Shown: positions 5,826 through 10,292 of the stretch, one piece after another
Position numbering within the stretch: position 1 is the stretch's first letter
How the letters are laid out: every line of letters starts with the position of its first letter
DNA from: CAG-877 sp045627525
GTDB taxonomy: Bacteria; Bacillota_I; Bacilli_A; RF39; UBA660
Length of the DNA: 10,292 nt
Assembly (NCBI GenBank): GCA_045627525.1
Contig: JAZQNW010000010.1
Span: forward strand, 1 to 10,292
Direction of reading: 5' to 3'
Translations under genes and position numbers: made by a program
The notes under the pieces: model-generated
Database searches by the model: none
What the model was told of the DNA's origin: nothing
The model's input: the letters and a program-made list of their open reading frames with translations, nothing else

Positions 5826-7025
5826 ATGAAAAATAAATTGCTTATTTCAATACTTATACCATTTATTTTAATAGCTTTAGTAGTAACATTAATTGGCTAT
5901 AAATCTTTAAAAAATAATAATAGTAGCAACAAAAACAATACAATAGAGGCAAAAAAGCATGTAACTAAATCAATTTATGATTATGTTTTAGATGCAGGAA
6001 CATACAAAAAAGTTGATTACAATATTGCTAATAATTTTAACAAAAAATTATATGATAATTGGGGTGGATGTACTGCCATAGCCAAAAATATAGGGGATAA
6101 TACAATTATTGGAAGAAATATGGACTTGACTATTTCTGATAAGTCAGCATATGTTTTTAAAACAAATATAAAAGATAAATATAAAACTATTAATTTAGCG
6201 TATACATATAGAGATTACGCTCCTGATTATTCTGATGCATTAAATGGATTAGAAGATGAATTTTATAATATTTTACCATTTATATCAGATGATGTATTAA
6301 ATGAAAAAGGATTATATATTGAAGTTAATATGAGAAATGGTGAAGGTGATAAATATTCCTGTTCAGGAACAAACCCCAACTCAAATGAAAAAGTATATAT
6401 GTTCAGTTTACCAATCTATATAGGATTAAATTGTGCTACAATTGATGAAGCTTTGGAATATATTAAGACACTAAATATATATTCTAAAAAAGGTTACTGG
6501 AATTATGCATTTATGCTTGCTGATTCAACTGGTAGATATGGTGTATTAGAATTTGCTCAAAATAAAATACTATGGAATGAAGGTCAAAATGCCCAAGCTA
6601 ATTTTTACATTGATAATGAAATGAATAAAATCAATGAGTTAAAGGCTGGAGTAGGTCGATATAATTATGTTAGAGAACATATAAATGAAGTAAATACAAA
6701 AGAAGATATGTTTAATTTAATGGATAAAGTAAAGTATTCAGGAACATACGCAAATAATCCTAACTTTGATGTAAGAAGCGAATTTGTTGGAACAAAAGAA
6801 AATTGGACATATGACTATATCATGTCCGAACAAAACCAAGAAGAAATTAATGAATATATTAATAAAATAAAAAATTTCAATGAAACAGCAACAAGAGAAG
6901 ATAAGAAAAAGTATGAAGCTTGGGAATCATCATTTACAGAAGTTATAGATATCAAAGAAAAAGCAATTAAAGTTAGATTCTTTGAAGATGAAAATAAAAT
7001 TTATACATTGAATTTTAATAATTAA
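5826..7025 (+). CDS. Membrane-anchored linear amide C-N hydrolase (choloylglycine hydrolase / Ntn family)
   Basis: The protein has 399 residues with AGGAGGA at 5812-5818. Residues 4-25 form a signal or anchor helix, followed by an Asn/Ser/Lys-rich linker and a prosegment to about residue 80. The Ntn hydrolase core begins at GGCTAIAKN with the probable nucleophile Cys82, then IIGRNMDL (R97, D100), which corresponds to the Cys...Arg-Asn-x-Asp signature of bile-salt hydrolase, penicillin V acylase and related amidases. Later parts also fit: GLNCATIDEALEYIKTL, FMLADSTGRYGVLEF and GRYNYVREHI. In this family the Cys must become the N-terminus, so cleavage before Cys82 is expected. Members cut amide bonds in conjugated bile salts, penicillin V, N-acyl amides or acyl-homoserine lactones. 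The long N-terminal extension and outside location differ from the cytoplasmic bile-salt hydrolases, so the substrate remains open. The gene stands alone with its own terminator. Confidence 0.85.
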   Translation: MKNKLLISILIPFILIALVVTLIGYKSLKNNNSSNKNNTIEAKKHVTKSIYDYVLDAGTYKKVDYNIANNFNKKLYDNWGGCTAIAKNIGDNTIIGRNMDLTISDKSAYVFKTNIKDKYKTINLAYTYRDYAPDYSDALNGLEDEFYNILPFISDDVLNEKGLYIEVNMRNGEGDKYSCSGTNPNSNEKVYMFSLPIYIGLNCATIDEALEYIKTLNIYSKKGYWNYAFMLADSTGRYGVLEFAQNKILWNEGQNAQANFYIDNEMNKINELKAGVGRYNYVREHINEVNTKEDMFNLMDKVKYSGTYANNPNFDVRSEFVGTKENWTYDYIMSEQNQEEINEYINKIKNFNETATREDKKKYEAWESSFTEVIDIKEKAIKVRFFEDENKIYTLNFNN

Positions 7026-7053
7026 AACTAAGATACTTATTGTCTTAGTTTTT
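7024..7053 (+). terminator. Intrinsic terminator of the amide hydrolase gene
   Basis: AAAACTAAGA (7024-7033) pairs perfectly with TCTTAGTTTT (7043-7052). The left arm includes the last two bases of the stop codon TAA (7023-7025). Confidence 0.8.
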
Positions 7054-7081
7054 ATGATAAAATAAAAAAGTGAGTGATATC

Positions 7082-7126
7082 ATGAATATATTATATGATG
7101 TTGATAATAAAATAAAAGAAATATAA
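7082..7126 (+). other. Possible 14-codon peptide or 5' remnant of a lost gene
   Basis: ATG 7082 reads MNILYDVDNKIKEI and stops at TAA 7124-7126. An extended -10-like TGATAAAAT (7055-7063) and a weak ribosome-like GTGAGTGAT lie just upstream. It may be a leader peptide, or the first codons of a gene whose body was deleted (the start loosely recalls N-termini of uracil/xanthine permeases). It may also be chance. Confidence 0.2.
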
Positions 7127-7136
7127 TATGGAAAAT

Positions 7137-7163
7137 ATTCACACTATAAAAATAATTGTGAAT
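7137..7163. promoter_or_regulatory. Dyad ATTCACA...TGTGAAT upstream of the triad protein
   Basis: ATTCACA (7137-7143) is a perfect inverted match to TGTGAAT (7157-7163), 13 bases apart. No T run follows, so it is not a terminator. A TATAAT at 7209-7214 lies downstream, so it could be an operator. Confidence 0.3.
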
Positions 7164-7236
7164 TAGAACAGACTAGATTGCAATAAATAATTTTGTAATT
7201 ATATAAAGTATAATAGCAAGAAAGGAATATATAACA

Positions 7237-7764
7237 GTGATGGATATAATCAATAAAATAATTCCAATAGGAAGAGAAGAATATAAATGTTATGATCTAA
7301 TAAAGAGTCTTATAGTCAAAAATAATGACTTTGAAAAAATTATAAGTGAAGGCCTAGAAACAAAAAAAATATTGCCATTTGATGAAGATCTTCTGCAAAA
7401 ATTTAATGAATTAAATGTAAGATGGCCAGTAAAAGATATAGATGAAGTTTTAAAATTGGGTGGTAACATCGGTGGATGCACAACTATGGCATATCAATTA
7501 AGTTTTTTATTTGAAGATTGTTATAAATGTGCTGGAATCCTACCTATATTAATAGGAACTAAAAATAGTGAAGATGGAAGACATACATGGGTAGAAAGTT
7601 CTGATGGATGGGTATATGATACATCTCTAATGCTTATAATACATAAATCATTTATACCAAGACTAGGTTATCAAGAAAATATAAAAGAACGATATAGTAG
7701 TCAACAATTATATTCGGCTAAAAAAGAATTTGCACTAGACAAGGGAATCAAAAGAAGAATTTAG
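7237..7764 (+). CDS. Transglutaminase-like Cys-His-Asp protein, unknown function
   Basis: The protein has 175 residues from GTG 7237; ATG 7240 is the next codon. AAAGGA (7221-7226) is closer to GTG by spacing, but both are possible. There is no signal or membrane segment, so it is probably cytoplasmic. GGNIGGCTTMAYQLS (Cys81), GRHTWVES (His116) and GWVYDTSLM (Asp128) give a Cys...His...Asp order and a His-to-Asp spacing like the papain-fold transglutaminase-like superfamily, where such a triad catalyses proteolysis, amidase or acyl-transfer reactions. The GGC-x-x-A start of a helix and the strand-like HTWVE and WVYD fit this fold. The N-terminal 70 residues are helical and charged, and two further Cys are in EDCYKCAG. 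Single-gene unit with a terminator directly after it. I do not recognise a named family, so the enzymatic role is inferred from the triad alone. Confidence 0.65.
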   Translation: MMDIINKIIPIGREEYKCYDLIKSLIVKNNDFEKIISEGLETKKILPFDEDLLQKFNELNVRWPVKDIDEVLKLGGNIGGCTTMAYQLSFLFEDCYKCAGILPILIGTKNSEDGRHTWVESSDGWVYDTSLMLIIHKSFIPRLGYQENIKERYSSQQLYSAKKEFALDKGIKRRI

Positions 7765-7769
7765 AAACT

Positions 7770-7800
7770 AAAAATCCTTATAAAAATTTAGGATTTTTTT
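7770..7800 (+). terminator. Intrinsic terminator after the triad protein
   Basis: AAAAATCCT (7770-7778) pairs with AGGATTTTT (7790-7798) and the T run extends to 7800. It starts five bases after the stop codon. Confidence 0.8.
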
Positions 7801-8006
7801 ATTGTAAAATAAATTCAATAAAAAAATAGTAATATATTAATACATCGAGTGAAAAATATATCGATTTTTGTAAATAGAAAAATTGTATAGTAACAAAGCA
7901 GTTGTATAAACTAAAAATAAAAAATTATAATTAATAGTAAAAAATAAATTAATTTTTAATTTTTAAATAATCTAATGAATAAAAAATTATAAATCACAGA
8001 ATTTTA
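7801..8006. other. AT-rich non-coding gap before the sortase promoter
   Basis: I find no gene here on either strand. The stretch is almost pure A/T. It holds a 15-base direct repeat (AATAAAAAATTATAA at 7916-7930 and 7978-7992) and a loose dyad ATCGA...TCGAT near 7843-7865. Its size and position suggest a regulatory region for the sortase/adhesin operon. Confidence 0.4.
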
Positions 8007-8038
8007 TTGACAAATAATTAAAAGTCCATTAGTATAAT
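8007..8038 (+). promoter_or_regulatory. Promoter of the sortase/adhesin operon
   Basis: A perfect -35, TTGACA (8007-8012), is followed after 17 bases by TAGTAT (8030-8035). The better hexamer TATAAT (8033-8038) overlaps it but would need a 20-base spacer. The leader to the sortase start is about 45 bases. Confidence 0.6.
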
Positions 8039-8078
8039 AACCTATCAAAGTTCTAGAGTTGCTATACTCAAAATATGT

Positions 8079-8085
8079 GGGGTGG
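8079..8085 (+). promoter_or_regulatory. Ribosome binding site that sets the sortase start
   Basis: GGGGTGG lies five bases before ATG 8090. The in-frame ATG at 8075 would place this site inside the coding region, so 8090 is preferred. Confidence 0.75.
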
Positions 8086-8089
8086 AACT

Positions 8090-8809
8090 ATGAAAAAAAG
8101 AATAGAATCGGTTTTTGCGATTTTGCTAGTACTAATTATTATACTAGATATGAATTTTTACTTAAAAAAAGATAAGTCTAGTCAAAATCAAAATACAATA
8201 AAGGTAGTAGATAAAAATAAGGAGAAAGATTTAAAAGATAGAATTGAATCATATCAAAAAAAATATAATAATAAAGATATTGTAGCTCAATTAATAATTG
8301 AAGATTTAGAAATTAATACATTAATTACTAAATCGAAAGATAACGAGTATTACCTAAATCATGACTTAGCAGGAAAAGAAAGTGCATTAGGTAATGCATT
8401 CATAGATTTTAGAAATGATCTTCCCTTAAAAGATGAAAGGCAAATAAATATATATTCCCACAATTCAGATTACGATTCTTATCGTGAAAAATTGCCATTC
8501 TATAAATTAGAAAACTATCTAGAAAAAAAGAAGTTTGATTCTTCAAAAAATGTATATCTATATACTAAAGAAAAGAAATTAGAATATGAGGTATACGCAG
8601 TCAAGATCATAACAAATGATAATGAACACACTGTATTAGATTCAAATGATGATACCAGATGGAACCAACATTTGAAAAAATTATTAACAGATACTAAGTA
8701 TTGCAAAGGAAATTGCGCATTAGATAATAATGATAAATTATTGATTCTTCAAACCTGCAATTATCAACCAAGAAATTCTTATATCTTACTAATACTGAAA
8801 AAAATTTAA
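8090..8809 (+). CDS. Class B sortase (SrtB-like transpeptidase)
   Basis: The protein has 239 residues from ATG 8090. Residues about 6-23 form an N-terminal anchor helix (VFAILLVLIIILDM), then a charged coiled segment and the sortase barrel. Class B features are visible: VAQLIIEDLEINTLI, YYLNHDLAGKESALGNAFIDFRN, the catalytic His in INIYSHNSDYDS (His124) and the catalytic Cys in LLILQTCNYQ (Cys223). Sortases join a sorting-motif protein to the cell wall or to another pilin, outside the membrane. The usual catalytic Arg stands right before the final strand; here the only nearby Arg is R228 in QPRNSYILL, three residues earlier than expected. The next gene, a secreted VWA protein, starts 16 bases later with its own AAAGGAGAGG, so it is the likely substrate. 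Some class B sortases polymerise pili (for example in Streptococcus pyogenes), so a pilus locus is possible. Confidence 0.9.
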   Translation: MKKRIESVFAILLVLIIILDMNFYLKKDKSSQNQNTIKVVDKNKEKDLKDRIESYQKKYNNKDIVAQLIIEDLEINTLITKSKDNEYYLNHDLAGKESALGNAFIDFRNDLPLKDERQINIYSHNSDYDSYREKLPFYKLENYLEKKKFDSSKNVYLYTKEKKLEYEVYAVKIITNDNEHTVLDSNDDTRWNQHLKKLLTDTKYCKGNCALDNNDKLLILQTCNYQPRNSYILLILKKI

Positions 8810-8825
8810 AAAAGGAGAGGATAGA

Positions 8826-10292
8826 ATGAAAAACAAAATAAAAAAGTTAGTTTCTTACTTAACAATATTTGTAACAATATTTGCTAATCCTGCTACAGCA
8901 ATAGTAGTTAATGCGTTATCTGAAGACTCTAAAAAAGCCGTTCCTTCTGTAACAGTAGGAAAATTAGAAAAATCTGGCGACATTCAAGTAAAAAAATCTG
9001 TAACTCCAACAGATAATTTAGGCGAATATACCATAACATTTGATATTCAAAGTGTTGCACAACAAATATCAAAACCATTATATGCAGTAGTAGTTTTTGA
9101 TCGCTCTGGATCAATGATTTGTGATCCAGATAAAGGTACCGCAGATATACCCACATTTTCATCTAATGCAGCCTATACAGCAGCAGATGGAACTAAAATA
9201 AAATGTGGGACCTTTGGGCCAAATTATGATGCTCTAACAAAAGACAAATGGGAAAGTGCAATAAAAGGTGCACAAACTTTCAAAAATTATATAACTAATG
9301 CTATGGGGGATAATGCTCATGTTAGTTTAGTTACATTTTCCGACGAAATATCAAGCCCTACAAATAATTTCAACGATGCTAGTTTTGGGCATCCATTAGG
9401 GGGAACAGACTTAGCCAGCGCTATAACAAGCGGTATGGAAAAACTAAATAATGATACTAAAAATGTAGAAAATGCAAAAAAAGTAATGTTAATCATAAGT
9501 GATGGAGACCCCGATAGTAGACAAAGTGCTACTAATGCAGCTAATACAGCAAAAAATAGTCAAAATAATATTGAAATATACTCAATTGGATATGAAACAA
9601 ATAATTCAACAAGTGCGTTTTTAAAAGGTATAGCTTCAAAAGAAGAAAACTATGCTGATGCAAGTACAACATCTGTTAGTACAGCTATTAAAAATCTTGC
9701 TAATGATATAACTGCAATAAATGGAGCTGAAATAGTAGAAATTCCAAACAGTCAATACTTTAGTTTAAATAATGGCAATAGTAATAAAAAGTTAGAAGTA
9801 CAAAGTGTTGATAGCAATTCGAATATAGTTACATATAAGCCTATAACATATACTTTAAAAATTGACCAAACATTAGAATCTGGAATATATGAAACAAACG
9901 ATACAACTAGTACAAAAATAGTCTTAGATGGTGAAGAATTAATAAAAGTAGATAAATCACCAAGCGTAGAATGGACAAGACCAAGTTATAATTATACAGT
10001 TAAGTATTATAAGGATAGCGTTGATAATAAAAATGAGTTCTCATCAGAAACAGGAACTAAAGAATTAACAACTGAAATACCATACGATACAAAAAAAGAT
10101 ATAAAGGGATACAAGTTTGATCATATAGAAGGTCAAGAAACTGTCACAAGTAACTCTGAAAATAATGTATTAAATGTAATATATACAAAAAAAGATAATT
10201 TACAATACAAAGTATATTATCATTATATGGGATTAGATGGAGAAGAAGAGGAAGTAGTCGCAGATACAGCTAACCCACATATCGCAACATAT
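8826..10292 (+). CDS. Secreted VWA-domain adhesin or pilus-tip-like protein, 3' truncated by the window
   Basis: The frame is open for 489 codons and runs off the right edge. AAAGGAGAGG (8811-8820) precedes ATG 8826. Residues 1 to about 30 are a signal peptide (KNKIKK, hydrophobic core, cleavage near ANPATA or VNA). A strand region (SVTPTDNLGEYTITFDI) leads into a von Willebrand A domain, about 84-300. It has a complete metal-ion-dependent adhesion site: DRSGS (D92, S94, S96), Thr194 in LGGTDL and D226/D228 in SDGDPD. Two Cys (99 and 127) lie in a loop after the first motif and could form a disulfide. After a linker domain, two MucBP-like repeats start at about 390 (YTVKYYKD...YKFDHIEGQ...NVIYTKK) and 461 (YKVYYHYMG). 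Such proteins bind host matrix or glycans at the tip of pili. The sorting signal, expected at the C-terminus, lies outside the window. It is in one operon with the sortase. Confidence 0.92.
   Translation, partial: MKNKIKKLVSYLTIFVTIFANPATAIVVNALSEDSKKAVPSVTVGKLEKSGDIQVKKSVTPTDNLGEYTITFDIQSVAQQISKPLYAVVVFDRSGSMICDPDKGTADIPTFSSNAAYTAADGTKIKCGTFGPNYDALTKDKWESAIKGAQTFKNYITNAMGDNAHVSLVTFSDEISSPTNNFNDASFGHPLGGTDLASAITSGMEKLNNDTKNVENAKKVMLIISDGDPDSRQSATNAANTAKNSQNNIEIYSIGYETNNSTSAFLKGIASKEENYADASTTSVSTAIKNLANDITAINGAEIVEIPNSQYFSLNNGNSNKKLEVQSVDSNSNIVTYKPITYTLKIDQTLESGIYETNDTTSTKIVLDGEELIKVDKSPSVEWTRPSYNYTVKYYKDSVDNKNEFSSETGTKELTTEIPYDTKKDIKGYKFDHIEGQETVTSNSENNVLNVIYTKKDNLQYKVYYHYMGLDGEEEEVVADTANPHIATY

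Noticed and set aside
5826..7025. Naming the hydrolase a bile salt hydrolase
   Set aside because: The family signature is clear but the substrate is not; the N-terminal anchor and prosegment differ from typical cytoplasmic bile-salt hydrolases.
7916..7992. 15-base direct repeat in the gap before the sortase
   Set aside because: It is made only of A and T in an almost pure A/T stretch, so chance similarity is likely; kept only as a note in the gap entry.
8075..8089. Earlier sortase start giving MWGGT before MKKRI
   Set aside because: The ribosome site GGGGTGG is itself inside those codons, and nothing suitable lies upstream of 8075.
8929..9162. Minus-strand open frame over the adhesin start
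   Set aside because: The plus-strand frame has a ribosome site, signal peptide and the VWA metal site in the same bases.
1..10292. Reassigned TGA codon, because none of the ten visible stop codons is TGA
   Set aside because: Trp is encoded by TGG throughout and no gene needs TGA read-through; avoidance of TGA stops is expected in such AT-rich DNA.
1..10292. Search for tRNA, rRNA, CRISPR array, insertion sequence or phage genes
   Set aside because: No GC-rich structured RNA block, regularly spaced repeats, transposase motifs or terminal inverted repeats were seen.

Overview
The window is very AT-rich, every gene reads left to right, Shine-Dalgarno sites are strong (AGGAGG, AAGGA), and most transcription units end in short intrinsic terminators. 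The cell-surface gene types (class B sortase, von Willebrand A adhesin, HtrA-type protease, choloylglycine-hydrolase-family amidase) point to a low-GC Gram-positive bacterium of the Bacillota, probably host- or gut-associated. The exact clade is not readable from the sequence. The standard code fits: Trp is TGG and no gene needs TGA read-through.

Region 1 (1-980): the 3' part of an HtrA/DegP-like serine protease with a C-terminal PDZ domain, then 16 bases later a cold-shock-domain protein, closed by a terminator that overlaps its stop codon. Region 2 (980-1413): an AT-rich leader holding a near-palindrome and a ribosome-binding-site-like sequence with no gene behind it, then a small thioredoxin-fold protein with CxxG in place of CxxC. 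Region 3 (1415-3258): a second copy of that leader, followed by a two-gene unit. The first gene encodes a small membrane-anchored Pro/Glu-rich protein and the second a membrane-anchored parallel beta-helix surface protein. After it come a short orphan coding-like tail and a strong terminator.

Region 4 (3309-5425): one long gene fusing a complete MATE-type transporter to a cytidylate-kinase-like domain. Region 5 (5493-5698): a 56-residue basic membrane peptide with a good promoter and ribosome site. Region 6 (5826-7053): a membrane-anchored Ntn hydrolase of the linear amide (choloylglycine hydrolase) family. Region 7 (7237-7800): a small protein with an apparent Cys-His-Asp triad resembling transglutaminase-like proteins. 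Region 8 (8007-end): a class B sortase and, 16 bases downstream, a secreted VWA adhesin that runs off the right edge. This pair looks like the start of a surface-adhesin or pilus operon.

The common theme is the cell envelope: most products carry a signal or anchor segment or act on exported proteins. I see no mobile element, phage gene, CRISPR array, tRNA or rRNA. The entries most worth a second look are the MATE-kinase fusion, the beta-helix pair with its duplicated leader, the sortase B/VWA pair with a displaced arginine, and the small genes.
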